Below are positions 7,894-16,477 of a stretch of 35,356 nt of DNA, one piece after another; the first letter of the stretch is position 1; every line of letters starts with the position of its first letter. The notes under the pieces were generated by a model. That model saw only the letters and a list, made by a program, of their open reading frames with translations. It did no database searches and was not told the origin of the DNA. Both the position numbers and the translations under genes were made by a program. Origin of the DNA: Pyrinomonadaceae bacterium (GTDB lineage Bacteria > Acidobacteriota > Blastocatellia > Pyrinomonadales > Pyrinomonadaceae); NCBI GenBank assembly GCA_026785925.1, contig JAJAZE010000601.1, forward strand, positions 1 to 35,356. The letters are read 5' to 3'.

Positions 7894-8832
7894 TTAAATA
7901 GCTTTTTGCTTAACGGCATTTACCGCCTTCAAAATTATCAAATGAATTGCGGACAAAATTAGAATCACTAAACTATAAAGCGCAATCATTATCGCGCCGG
8001 TTTGCGCCGTGACGATTTCGTATCCTAATTGCGAAAGCATTGCGGCGATGCTGATTTCGGACACGCCGATTGCGCCCGGAACGAAACTGACCACACCGAT
8101 AACGGTTGTCAAAGAGATAATCGCCGTTGTTTGAAAAATCGTTAAATCAATCGCCGCGCTTTGGAAAATGAATTTCCAACCTAAAATCATCGTCGCCCAG
8201 GACGCTAAAGTTAAAAGCACCGCAGAAAAGAGATTGCTCAACTGCGCCGGCACAACACGCCGATAAATTCGCAGTTTCTCAGGAGTTTTTTTTGACGCGA
8301 CGATCAACGCGAGCGTCAAAATTGCTAAACCGACAATTAAACCGGCAATCGCCAATTGTAGCCGATTGCCGATGTCAAACTCAAACAAAATGAGAACGCC
8401 GAACGCTGCGAGCGTCGAAATGACGAGCAAATCCAGCAGTTTTTCAAAAAAGAAATAATTGTAGCCGGAAAATCTTTCGCCTCCGTATTTCCTCAAAAGT
8501 TCGACTTTCAAAGCCTCGCCTGATTGAAACGGCGTAAAATTGGCGAAGCCGATGGTTACTGCCGTGTATAAATAAAGTTTGAAAAATGAAATGGCGAGTT
8601 TTTCGTTTTTTAAGAGCATTGCCCAGCGCAGAGTTCGCAGCAACCAGAAAATCAGCGTCGTCGAAATCGAACTTGCGAGAAACATCAAAAGGTTGATTTT
8701 CCGCAGCGTGCGCCAGATTTCAAGCCACTGAAAGCCGGTCAAAATGTAGTAAAGACAAATCGCCGCTAAAATAAGCGGCAAAATTATTTTAGCGGCGCGG
8801 TAAAAAAATGTTTGCTTTTCAAAGTTTGCCAA
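7894..8832 (-). CDS. Lysylphosphatidylglycerol synthase-type integral membrane protein (flippase-like, UPF0104)
   Basis: This polytopic membrane protein of about 312 residues has roughly eight hydrophobic helices. The N-terminal part resembles the family LPG_synthase_TM: FLASSISTTLIFWLLRTLRWAMLL, then FTPFQSGEALKVELLR around residue 95, and a later FVPGAIGVSEISIAAML that matches the conserved P-G-x-x-G-x-x-E segment. Members flip or modify lipid-linked molecules, and many sit in glycan loci. It lacks the C-terminal cytosolic aminoacyltransferase domain of MprF, so it is not a lysyltransferase. It is the last gene of the surface-glycan operon, 16 nt after the WbqC-like gene. The start appears to be a TTG (8832), which is uncertain. 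Confidence 0.7.
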   Translation of the reverse strand: MANFEKQTFFYRAAKIILPLILAAICLYYILTGFQWLEIWRTLRKINLLMFLASSISTTLIFWLLRTLRWAMLLKNEKLAISFFKLYLYTAVTIGFANFTPFQSGEALKVELLRKYGGERFSGYNYFFFEKLLDLLVISTLAAFGVLILFEFDIGNRLQLAIAGLIVGLAILTLALIVASKKTPEKLRIYRRVVPAQLSNLFSAVLLTLASWATMILGWKFIFQSAAIDLTIFQTTAIISLTTVIGVVSFVPGAIGVSEISIAAMLSQLGYEIVTAQTGAIMIALYSLVILILSAIHLIILKAVNAVKQKAI

Positions 8833-8848
8833 GTTTTTGCAATGCGCT

Positions 8849-9550
8849 TTATTGGGCGGTGTTCCAGATGTATTTTCCCGTCTCGGTTCCTTTCATAAAA
8901 AGTAAATCCAAAATAGAAACCTGCCCGTCGAAAGGCGAGTAAAGTTGTTCGTATTCGGGATAATCGTAAATCATATATTCCAGATTGATTCGGGCTTCGG
9001 CGAATTTTTCCGCCTCGATGTAATTTTTCGCCGCCGCGCCGGTAATGTAATCGGTCGCGCCGACGGCATTCAGCAAAAAAAGCAGTCGGTCGGTTTTTCT
9101 GCCGCTCGCGCCGAATGCCGAAGCGCGGTAAAACTTAGTTTTTTCGATTCCCAATTCACGCGCCAGCGCAATCGTTAAATCAATCGTCAAATCTGCTAAA
9201 AATTTATCGTTGCGCTCGTAAAATTCGGTTAAAAACAATTCGTATTTTGAGAAGAAAGGAGCTTTGCCGTAAGACTGCCGCAAGGTTTTCTGATGTTTCT
9301 CACGCCAATTATTTTGACTTCGGTCAATTTCGATTTCGTTAATCGGAACGCCTCTGACAATCGAATTTTTATTCAAAACCGGAATCGAAAGCCATTGTAC
9401 GCCGTTCGCAGTTTTGACGCGGTTGCGGCTGCACCAGCCGCGTTTTTCATACTGCACGTCGTCGTAAAAAATAAAAACGTCGGCTTGCTGAATTTGATGA
9501 AAATAACCGCGCCAGGGAATGTAGAAAGGCTGTAAAATAACGCATTTCAT
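8849..9550 (-). CDS. WbqC-like family protein
   Basis: This 233-residue protein begins MKCVILQPFYIPWRGYFHQI and continues QADVFIFYDDVQYEKRGWCSRNRVKT, the hallmark N-terminus of the WbqC-like family: QPxYxPWxGYF, then DDVQ, then RN+IK. Further family features are WLSIPV (about 54) and the segment YITGAAAKNYI (about 170). Members occur in O-antigen and glycolipid loci and are commonly adjacent to amino-sugar aminotransferases. The biochemical activity is not firmly established; N-acylation of an amino sugar is a frequent proposal. Its ATG overlaps the stop of the methyltransferase gene (ATGA), so it is translationally coupled within the operon. Confidence 0.85.
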   Translation of the reverse strand: MKCVILQPFYIPWRGYFHQIQQADVFIFYDDVQYEKRGWCSRNRVKTANGVQWLSIPVLNKNSIVRGVPINEIEIDRSQNNWREKHQKTLRQSYGKAPFFSKYELFLTEFYERNDKFLADLTIDLTIALARELGIEKTKFYRASAFGASGRKTDRLLFLLNAVGATDYITGAAAKNYIEAEKFAEARINLEYMIYDYPEYEQLYSPFDGQVSILDLLFMKGTETGKYIWNTAQ

Positions 9551-10200
9551 CTGTTTTTTCTGACCAGAATCGTAAAATCGTATTCCGGGTAATCGTGCAG
9601 CAGGCTGACGAAGCGCGAAACATTTCGCTTGCAGAAATCGAACCAGTGCAGCGGGTCGGCGTAAAATAAATCTTCGCGCCGGAATTCGGCAATCGAATAA
9701 CTCGTCAAAGCGTTAAAGGCAAATCCTTTAGATGAAAGCCGGTGCAGGTCGAAAATCGTCGCCCGCATATATTCACGCCATTTTTCGTCGCTTGCGTCGA
9801 ACCGCAAGTTAAAAACCCCGCTCGCCACCGCGTAATCCGCCGCCGGAAAATCTTCGAGCCGTGTCGAAAAAAGACAATTATTTGAATCGGCAAACTCCTT
9901 CCGCGCCGCTTCAATCATTTGCGGAGAAACGTCGAAACCGAAATACTGAAAATCCGCACCGGCGGCGTTTAGAAAACGGGCGAGTTCCCCGTCGCCGCAG
10001 CCGTAATCGAGAATCGAAAAAGGCGCAGAGAAATCAGCGATTTTCAGCAATTCACGAAAGCGGTTGGACTGCGCCGCGCGCGATTTCCAGTCAACCGATT
10101 GCAGTCCCGCGCCGTATTTTTCGACGCGCTCGTCAAAGTGATTTTTCAGACGCTCGACGATGTTTTCAAATTTGCCGGCATCAGATTTCGTCGCTTTCAT
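9547..10200 (-). CDS. Class I SAM-dependent methyltransferase
   Basis: This 217-residue Rossmann-fold methyltransferase has SAM-binding motif I ILDYGCGDGE at about residues 63-72 and an acidic strand-2 end, FGFDVSPQMIEAAR (about 88-101). A later AVASGVFNLR follows the usual motif-IV position. The context (GT2, WecE-type aminotransferase, WbqC) suggests a sugar or glycolipid methyl acceptor, but the sequence alone does not show the substrate. The gene overlaps the GT2 gene by 20 nt at its start and WbqC by 4 nt at its end. Confidence 0.8.
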   Translation of the reverse strand: MKATKSDAGKFENIVERLKNHFDERVEKYGAGLQSVDWKSRAAQSNRFRELLKIADFSAPFSILDYGCGDGELARFLNAAGADFQYFGFDVSPQMIEAARKEFADSNNCLFSTRLEDFPAADYAVASGVFNLRFDASDEKWREYMRATIFDLHRLSSKGFAFNALTSYSIAEFRREDLFYADPLHWFDFCKRNVSRFVSLLHDYPEYDFTILVRKNR

Positions 10201-11104
10201 AAATTTTACGAATGATGGTGTAAGGTCTCCGTTTGGTTTCGATGTAGATTTTCGAGATGTAAATTCCGATGATTCCCAAACAGACGATAATCAAACCGCC
10301 GAGCGTCCAGACGGAAGCGGCGGCTAATTTCCAGCCTTCGACTTCGCCGACGAACAAATGTTTGAAAAACATCAAAACAAACAAACTGCCCGACAAGGTG
10401 AAAATTATCAGCCCCAGCAGAAACATTCCCAGCAGCGGTCGGCTGCTGAACGCAGTTACGGTGTTGATGAAAAGCGAAATTTTGCGGCGAATGTTATAGG
10501 CGGACGTGCCTTTGAAATTTTTGCTGACGGCGACCGCCGACTGCTTGAAACCCGTCAGCGACCACAGCCCCATTATGTCGAATTCCTGCTCTTTATGTTC
10601 GACCAATGCCCGCACATAATCGCGCGTCATCAATCGCGCCGTCAGGACGTTCGCCGCGGCGTTATAGCCGGTCAGCAAGTTGAACATCAAGTAATAGATT
10701 TTGCCGGAAATTTGTTCAAACCGCCCGCCTCTGCGTTTTTTCTGCACACCGTAGACGACATCAGTCCGGCATTTTCCGAGTTCTTCGTAAAAAAGCGTTA
10801 AAAGTTCCGGTTCCTCTTCCAAATCCGAATCAATCAGAAAAACCAAATCGCCTTTGGCGTGCGCGAGTCCGGTCATTAACGCTTTGTGATGTCCGAAATT
10901 GCGTGAAAGATCAATGATTTTCACCCGTTTGTCCTGTTCGTGAAGTTTTATTATTTCTTCCAGCGAATCGTCGGGCGAACCGTCGTTGACGAAAATCAGT
11001 TCATAATCCGGCGTAATCGGCTGGACGGTTGTCTTCGCCCGGCGATAAAATTCTTCGATATACGGGGCGGAATAATATAACGTGGTTACGATTGAAAGAC
11101 GCAT
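10181..11104 (-). CDS. Family 2 glycosyltransferase with two C-terminal membrane helices (GtrB/ArnC-like)
   Basis: This 307-residue protein has an N-terminal GT-A domain (LSIVTTLYYSAPYIEEF, YELIFVNDGSPDDS, NFGHHKALMTGL) and the metal-binding motif VFLIDSDLEEEPE at about residue 90. Two hydrophobic helices near residues 215-290 anchor it in the inner membrane. This architecture belongs to polyprenyl-phosphate glycosyltransferases such as GtrB, ArnC and DPM1, which load a sugar onto undecaprenyl phosphate. The next genes would use or flip that lipid-linked sugar; the upstream GT-C-like protein is a plausible acceptor-side partner. The start overlaps the end of the aminotransferase frame by 19 nt. 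Confidence 0.85.
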   Translation of the reverse strand: MRLSIVTTLYYSAPYIEEFYRRAKTTVQPITPDYELIFVNDGSPDDSLEEIIKLHEQDKRVKIIDLSRNFGHHKALMTGLAHAKGDLVFLIDSDLEEEPELLTLFYEELGKCRTDVVYGVQKKRRGGRFEQISGKIYYLMFNLLTGYNAAANVLTARLMTRDYVRALVEHKEQEFDIMGLWSLTGFKQSAVAVSKNFKGTSAYNIRRKISLFINTVTAFSSRPLLGMFLLGLIIFTLSGSLFVLMFFKHLFVGEVEGWKLAAASVWTLGGLIIVCLGIIGIYISKIYIETKRRPYTIIRKIYESDEI

Positions 11105-12315
11105 TGCAAATAAGAATTAATGATTAACGCTAAAAAGTTAATTATGCAGACGGGCGCGTGATAATCAACCAAAACCGCTTTTTTTACTTTAAATTCCTTG
11201 ATTTTTTGAATCACGTAATTTTGTTCTTCAGCGGTGTAGTCGTTATAAAAAGGCAGCCGCAGCAGATTATTGCTGATGTCTTCGGTAACGGGACAATCGC
11301 CGACGCGCCCGCCGAAACTCCGTCCCATTTTAGACAGATGCAGCGGCTGATAGTGAAAGATGCTGTTAATGTTCTCTTTTTTCAGATAGTCAATCATTCC
11401 GTTTTTCTCTTTAAACGACGGCAAAACCATATAGAAAAGATGATACGCCGGTTCGCAGTGCGCGGGAACGAACGGCAGTTTGACGCTGTTTTCTTTTGCC
11501 CAATCACGCAAACCTTCTTCATAACGCCGCCAAATTTCCCGGCGGCGCGTTTGAATTTTTTCCGACGCTTCGAGTTGCGCGTATAAAAAAGCGGCGAGCA
11601 ATTCCGACATTACGTAACTCGAACCGATGTCAATCCAACTGTATTTATCAATCTCGCCGCGAAAATGTCGGCTGCGGTTCGTGCCTTTTTCCCGAATATA
11701 CTCGGCGCGTTCGACGAATTTTTTATCGTTAATGACCAACGCGCCGCCTTCGCCGCAACTCAAATTTTTGGTTTCGTGAAAACTCTGTGTCGCCATCGAA
11801 CCGAGTGTGCCGAGCGGTTTTCCTTTGTATTTGCCGAACAATCCGTGCGCGTTGTCTTCGATGACGGCGAGATTGTAGCGGGCGGCGATGTCGAGAATCG
11901 CGTCCATTTCGCAGGCAATTCCGGCGTAATGGACGACGACGATTGCCTTCGTGAGCGGGCTAATCAGTCGTTCGATTTTCGTCTCGTCAATGTTCAGCGT
12001 ATCGGGACGCACGTCGGCGAAAATCGGGACTGCGCCGCGCAGAACGAAGGCGTTTGCCGTCGAAGGAAACGTAAAAGACGGCACGATAACTTCGTCGTGC
12101 ATTTGAACGTCGAGCAGCAAAGCCGTCATTTCCAAAGCGTGAGTGCAGGAAGTCGTCAAAAAAACTTTTTCCGTGCCGTCGAGTATCTTTTCCAACATCG
12201 CCTCGCATTTTTTCGTGAACGGACCATCGCCCGCCAAGTGTTCGTTGACGAAGCACTGATTAAGATAATCTATTTCAGTTCCGACGGAAAACGGTTTATT
12301 AAATGGAATAGACAT
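11086..12315 (-). CDS. wecE: dTDP-4-amino-4,6-dideoxy-D-galactose transaminase-like (WecE/RffA family)
   Basis: This PLP-dependent sugar aminotransferase (DegT/DnrJ/EryC1 fold) makes 4-amino sugars from dTDP-4-keto-6-deoxyglucose in the classical family. It begins MSIPFNKPF and shows VIEDNAHGLFGKYKGKPLGTLG (the PLP-ring Asp near residue 154) and SFHETKNLSCGEGG, in which Lys183 is the expected Schiff-base lysine. REKGTNRSRHFRGE, DKYSWIDIGSSY and FHYQPLH match E. coli WecE very closely, so the activity call is strong. At 409 residues it is about 30 residues longer than E. coli WecE. The extra C-terminal tail (from about residue 377) looks unlike the family and may be read-through of former intergenic DNA. 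The gene lies 14 nt after the GT-C-like gene. Confidence 0.87.
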   Translation of the reverse strand: MSIPFNKPFSVGTEIDYLNQCFVNEHLAGDGPFTKKCEAMLEKILDGTEKVFLTTSCTHALEMTALLLDVQMHDEVIVPSFTFPSTANAFVLRGAVPIFADVRPDTLNIDETKIERLISPLTKAIVVVHYAGIACEMDAILDIAARYNLAVIEDNAHGLFGKYKGKPLGTLGSMATQSFHETKNLSCGEGGALVINDKKFVERAEYIREKGTNRSRHFRGEIDKYSWIDIGSSYVMSELLAAFLYAQLEASEKIQTRRREIWRRYEEGLRDWAKENSVKLPFVPAHCEPAYHLFYMVLPSFKEKNGMIDYLKKENINSIFHYQPLHLSKMGRSFGGRVGDCPVTEDISNNLLRLPFYNDYTAEEQNYVIQKIKEFKVKKAVLVDYHAPVCIINFLALIINSYLQCVFQS

Positions 12316-12329
12316 TGCCGCAAATAATT

Positions 12330-13814
12330 TTACAGTTTATTTGTATTCAGGAAAAAATTGCGAAAAACTTTGCTGACCGGCTTTAGTAAATTCCCCCGAC
12401 TGCATAAAAATATCGTCAGTCCGATTAGCAGAATCGGGAAAATCTGACTAACGTATCTTTGTTCGCTTGTTCTTAATTCAAGGAAGAAAATTATTATAGC
12501 CAAGGCGATTGAAATAAACAATACGCTGATTTTTCCTTGAATTGTTATTTTTACTAATCCGACAGTTCCTAATGTTAAAGAAAGAAGATAAATCCCGAAT
12601 TGCACGATCTTAAACGATAATTGATAACTACTGAAACACTTAAAACTCGGATGAATCGGCAAATTATAATTATTCGTGTGCCAGAATAATTTTTTCAGGA
12701 AGATAAATTTAGAACCGACATAGTATCTGAAAGGCTGCTCCTGCCGGTAGATCTTGGTCAGCCGCGCAAATTCCGATGCCGTCGCCGCGTCGAGTTCGGA
12801 AGTATAGTTTTCCTGCAATTTAAAGAAATTTTGTCTGACCCGTTCAATTTCACCTCGACTGTAACCATCAGTCAAAGCATATTCGGGAATCGAATAATCG
12901 CAATCGGCTTTCTCTCTAACCAAAAAATAACAACCGGCATCCGCCGAATCCCAGGAAATCGAACCGCCGCCCCAGGCACCGGCAAATTCGGCAAAAGCCA
13001 GTTGTGTTTCGGAAACATTATAACCAGCCCAAATGTTTTCCTGCGCCGGAATAAATTTTCCGAAAACCATCATATTTCGCCCAATCCAAGGTGCCAGTAA
13101 AATTAACAGCGGCAAGCCGAGTGCGGCGGTTTGAGATAAATACCGCAGTGAAGAAGCAAAATTCCTTGCTTGATTTTTTCGCAGATTCAGCCAGACAAGC
13201 ACAAAAAACAGCGGGTAGATGATAACGAGATACGGTTTGAGAGAGGTTATTAAAGCGAGAAAAATGCTGCTCCAAACGGCATCTTTCAAATCGCGTTTTT
13301 TCCAGAAGCGATGAAACGAATAAAGAAAAAAGACTAAAAAGCTCAACGACAAATTTTCCGTCCACAGAGCGACGCTCAAAACGAAGAAATTAAAACTGCT
13401 GAAATAAAACACGTATCCGAGCCAAAAAGCTGATTTAACGGGTAAAACATTAAAACACAAGCGAGCGAACACAATCGTTGCCAAAGCGTCAAACAAAATT
13501 TGAATGATAACGTAAATGTCGTAAGCGGCGGATTTGTCAAACAACAACCTTAGCAGAAAATAAGGCGCACCGTAATAAGGCATTCTGCCGGCGGAGACTT
13601 TTCGCGCTCCGTTCCAAAAGTAATACTCGCCTTCCGCGATATAATTGTCTATCGCGCCTAAATAAGAAAATGTATCTCCGCCGTCAATGGCGATAAATCC
13701 TCTCTGACGTTCAGGAAACTGACACACGAGCAGATGAGAAAAATACAACCCGAGAGCAAGTTTCAGAGTAAAAGTTATCGCTAGAAGTATAAGTGTTTTT
13801 TTCCAGTTTAACAT
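12330..13814 (-). CDS. Polytopic membrane glycosyltransferase, GT-C/ArnT-like (tentative)
   Basis: This 494-residue integral membrane protein has about 10-12 hydrophobic helices. The first extracytoplasmic loop (residues about 35-70) carries IDGGDTFSYLGAIDNYIAEGEYYF, an acidic-plus-Tyr pattern like the first-loop aspartate of GT-C enzymes (GT39/GT83, ArnT-like) that use polyprenyl-phosphate sugars. The helices that follow, VLPVKSAFWLGYVFYFSSFNFF and LITSLKPYLVIIYPLFFVLV, fit that fold. A long extracytoplasmic part (about 250-370) is polar. It is the first gene of the glycan operon and is AT-richer than glmU beside it. No family-specific catalytic motif was confirmed; an O-antigen ligase or polymerase is a less likely alternative. 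Confidence 0.55.
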   Translation of the reverse strand: MLNWKKTLILLAITFTLKLALGLYFSHLLVCQFPERQRGFIAIDGGDTFSYLGAIDNYIAEGEYYFWNGARKVSAGRMPYYGAPYFLLRLLFDKSAAYDIYVIIQILFDALATIVFARLCFNVLPVKSAFWLGYVFYFSSFNFFVLSVALWTENLSLSFLVFFLYSFHRFWKKRDLKDAVWSSIFLALITSLKPYLVIIYPLFFVLVWLNLRKNQARNFASSLRYLSQTAALGLPLLILLAPWIGRNMMVFGKFIPAQENIWAGYNVSETQLAFAEFAGAWGGGSISWDSADAGCYFLVREKADCDYSIPEYALTDGYSRGEIERVRQNFFKLQENYTSELDAATASEFARLTKIYRQEQPFRYYVGSKFIFLKKLFWHTNNYNLPIHPSFKCFSSYQLSFKIVQFGIYLLSLTLGTVGLVKITIQGKISVLFISIALAIIIFFLELRTSEQRYVSQIFPILLIGLTIFLCSRGNLLKPVSKVFRNFFLNTNKL

Positions 13815-13935
13815 TTGTCCGAATCAAAATACTCATACTTTGCCGTTCAAAACCAATCTGAAATCAATCTACCGAAAACGTCCGCCGGTCAAACTCAAAT
13901 TTCCGAATTTTTCGACTCGCTTTATTTTGCCGACC

Positions 13936-15375
13936 TCAGCCGGTTTTTGTTTGAGTATTATCCTGTGGGACATCATTTTTGAAGCTCTTTTTTATTTGTG
14001 CCGGAACGCCCGCAACCAGTGTCTCGGAAGGCACGTCGCGCGTTACGACGCTGCCCGCCGCCGTTACCGCGCCGTCGCCGATTTTGACGGGCGCGACGAG
14101 CATCGTGTCCGAGCCGATTTTGACATGGTTGCCGATGGTCGTCGCGTGTTTGCTCACGCCGTCATAATTGCAGGTAATCGTCCCCGCGCCGATGTTCGTT
14201 TTTTCGCCGATGGTCGCATCGCCCAGATAACTTAAGTGGCTGGCTTTCGAGCCGCGACCGAGAATCGTTTTTTTGAGTTCGACGAAGTTCCCGACTTTTG
14301 CCGATTCTTCCATTTTCGCTCTGCCGCGCAAATGCGCGAAAGGTCCGACGGTGCAGCGGTCGGAAATTTCCGAATCGGTAATCACGCAGTTGTCCAAAAT
14401 CTCGACGCTGCGACCGATGCGCGAATTGGTGATGCGCGTTCCCGAACGAATCGTGCAGCCGTCGCCGATAACGCTCGCGCCTTCGATGGCGACATTCGGA
14501 TAAATTATCGTGTCGCGCCCGATGCTTGCCTGTCCGCTGACGTAGGTATTTTTCGGAGCGATAAACGTCACGCCGTAATCGAGCATCATTCGGGAAATCG
14601 TGCGGCGGCAGAAAATGCGTTCCAGATCGGCGAGTTCGGCGCGATTGTTGATGCCGGAAACTTCGCGCGCGTCGGTGTGCTGGTAAAGCGAAACGTCTTC
14701 GCCCGCTTCGCGCAGGAGTGCGGGAACGTCCGTCAAATAATACTCGCCCTGCACGTTATCGTTTTGAACGCGGGTCAGTGCGGCGAAAAGTTTCTGCGTG
14801 TGGAAGCAGTAAATTCCCGAATTGATTTCGTTGATTTTTCGTTCCGCCTCCGAAGCGTCTTTCTGCTCGACGATGCGGCTGAAAAATCCCGCGTCGTCGC
14901 GCACAACGCGCCCGTAGCCGCTTGGGTCTTCGAGTTTGACCGTCAGAATCGTGCAAGCCGCGCCTCTGCCGCGGTGATGGTGATGCTGCTGAACCAGAGC
15001 CGCTAAAGTTTCAGCGCGAATCATCGGCACATCGCCCGAAAGAATCAGCAGCGTCGAATCTTCGTTTTCCAGATGTTCACGCGCCGAATTAACCGCGTGT
15101 CCCGTGCCGAGCTGTTCGGTTTGCCAGACAAACGCTGCGTATTCTTCGTTTAGTTCTTCCATTACCGCCGTTTTGACATCTTCGCCCTGATGTCCGATGA
15201 CGACGTAAATTTTGCGCGGCGCGAGTGCCGTCGCCGTCAAGCAGACGTGATTAATCAGCGGGCGACCGTCAAGTTTGTGCAGAACTTTCGCCAGATTCGA
15301 GCGCATCCTGGTGCCTAAACCTGCCGCTAAAATCAAAACGTCGAGCGTTTTTTGTTCGTTGGAAATATTATCCAT
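13936..15375 (-). CDS. glmU: Bifunctional UDP-N-acetylglucosamine pyrophosphorylase / glucosamine-1-phosphate N-acetyltransferase
   Basis: GlmU acetylates glucosamine-1-phosphate and then uridylylates it to UDP-GlcNAc. The N-terminal nucleotidyltransferase domain starts LDVLILAAGLGTRMRSNLAKVLHKLDG (residues about 11-37), with LILSGDVPMI near residue 98 carrying the metal-binding Asp. From about residue 260 the protein is a left-handed beta helix of hexapeptide repeats. Its acetyltransferase signature KASHLSYLGDATIGEKTNIGAGTITCNYDG contains the catalytic His and the acetyl-CoA loop. The 479-residue length is normal, with a polar, variable tail. It follows yvcK on the same strand, with a heptad-repeat hairpin in the 61-nt gap. 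Confidence 0.96.
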   Translation of the reverse strand: MDNISNEQKTLDVLILAAGLGTRMRSNLAKVLHKLDGRPLINHVCLTATALAPRKIYVVIGHQGEDVKTAVMEELNEEYAAFVWQTEQLGTGHAVNSAREHLENEDSTLLILSGDVPMIRAETLAALVQQHHHHRGRGAACTILTVKLEDPSGYGRVVRDDAGFFSRIVEQKDASEAERKINEINSGIYCFHTQKLFAALTRVQNDNVQGEYYLTDVPALLREAGEDVSLYQHTDAREVSGINNRAELADLERIFCRRTISRMMLDYGVTFIAPKNTYVSGQASIGRDTIIYPNVAIEGASVIGDGCTIRSGTRITNSRIGRSVEILDNCVITDSEISDRCTVGPFAHLRGRAKMEESAKVGNFVELKKTILGRGSKASHLSYLGDATIGEKTNIGAGTITCNYDGVSKHATTIGNHVKIGSDTMLVAPVKIGDGAVTAAGSVVTRDVPSETLVAGVPAQIKKSFKNDVPQDNTQTKTG

Positions 15376-15383
15376 AAATTAAT

Positions 15384-15465
15384 CAGTGAGCAGTCAGCAG
15401 TTTTATTTACGGCAAACTGATTTTTCTGCTGACTGCTCACTGCTGACCGCCCACTGGCGAATTCG
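15384..15465. repeat. Inverted degenerate heptad repeat between yvcK and glmU
   Basis: A perfect 17-bp inverted repeat has its left arm CAGTGAGCAGTCAGCAG at 15384-15400 and its right arm at 15426-15442. On the minus strand the right side extends as imperfect 7-nt units (CAGTGGG, CGGTCAG, CAGTGAG, CAGTCAG). The stop codon and last residues (SPVGGQQ) of YvcK are encoded by these units. The transcript can form a strong hairpin here, but there is no T-tract typical of a terminator. Confidence 0.8.
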
Positions 15466-16477
15466 CCGGTTGAACTGCACACAGCAGAACGACTTGCGCC
15501 AACTTTTCAGGATGATGGCGCACTTTTTCGTCGCCGTCCAATAGATTACCATAAATGATTTCCGCGCCTTCGACGGTTTCCGGCGAAATAGAATCGGCAA
15601 TCCCGATCTGCACCGCGCCTTCTTCGGTATATTTACTCATTTGCTCTTCGTTGATCGGATGGTTGTTGACGACGACGAAATCGAAATCAAATTTCGGCGC
15701 GTATTCACGCACGATTTCCAGATGGCGGCGGGCGGAAAAACCGTCGGTTTCGCCCGGCTGCGTCATCAGGTTGCAGATGAAAATTTTGACGGCATCCGAT
15801 TCCGCAATTGCTTCCGCCACGCCGTCCACCAAAATCGGCGGCAGCAAGCTCGTAAAAAGCGAGCCGGGTCCGACGGTGATAACATCCGCGTCGGCAATGG
15901 CGGCTAAAGTTTCTGCCAGCGGCTGGCAATTCTCCGGTTCGAGCCGCAGACGTTTAATCGAATTGCCGACTTTTGAAATGTTCGTTTCGCCGCGCACGAC
16001 GGAGCCGTCGAAAAGTTCCGCCGCCAATCGCACATCCGAGACGGTCGCCGGATAAATATGACCTTTGCTCGCTAAAATTTCCGAGGAAAGTCGAACGGCT
16101 TCGGCAAAATCGCCGGTGATTTCCGACAGCGCGGCGAGAAAAAGATTGCCGAAATTGTGTCCTCCAAGTTCACCGTCACCGCGAAAACGATGTTGGAAAA
16201 GTTTTGAAAGCAGGTGCGAATCTTCGGAAAGCGCGACCATACAATTGCGAATATCGCCCGGCGGCAACATCTGTAATTCATCACGCAGTCTGCCGGAACT
16301 GCCGCCGTCATCGGAAACGGCGACAATCGCCGAAAGATTCTCCAGCCAGACAGATTCGGTTTCGCTTGCCGCGACAAATCTTTTCAGCCCCGAAAGTAGC
16401 GTCGAAAGTCCGTTGCCGCCGCCGATGGCAACGAAATTCAAACCGAACGAGTTTTTTGAAAACAGATGATTTTTCAT
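15437..16477 (-). CDS. yvcK: YvcK/GlmR family protein (CofD-like, UDP-GlcNAc-binding)
   Basis: This 346-residue protein has the CofD/YvcK fold. Its nucleotide-binding N-terminus reads FVAIGGGNGLSTLLSGLKRF (residues about 15-34), followed by IVAVSDDGGSSGRLRDEL and MLPPGDIRNCMVAL, both diagnostic of the family. Later segments VITVGPGSLFTSLLPPILV and FICNLMTQPGETDGFSA (about 200-260) are also characteristic. In Firmicutes the protein binds UDP-GlcNAc and supports growth on gluconeogenic carbon and cell-wall precursor supply; B. subtilis GlmR stimulates GlmS. Here it precedes glmU on the same strand, with glmS about 9 kb further downstream. Its last seven codons come from a heptad repeat. Confidence 0.92.
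   Translation of the reverse strand: MKNHLFSKNSFGLNFVAIGGGNGLSTLLSGLKRFVAASETESVWLENLSAIVAVSDDGGSSGRLRDELQMLPPGDIRNCMVALSEDSHLLSKLFQHRFRGDGELGGHNFGNLFLAALSEITGDFAEAVRLSSEILASKGHIYPATVSDVRLAAELFDGSVVRGETNISKVGNSIKRLRLEPENCQPLAETLAAIADADVITVGPGSLFTSLLPPILVDGVAEAIAESDAVKIFICNLMTQPGETDGFSARRHLEIVREYAPKFDFDFVVVNNHPINEEQMSKYTEEGAVQIGIADSISPETVEGAEIIYGNLLDGDEKVRHHPEKLAQVVLLCAVQPANSPVGGQQ

Noticed and set aside
11665-12327. 220-residue plus-strand frame opposite the WecE-type gene
   Set aside because: It is antisense to a conserved enzyme and has low-complexity Arg/Phe/Val composition typical of shadows.
14236-15006. 256-residue plus-strand frame opposite glmU
   Set aside because: It lies wholly antisense to a clearly functional gene, has the biased composition of a shadow frame and shows no family motifs.
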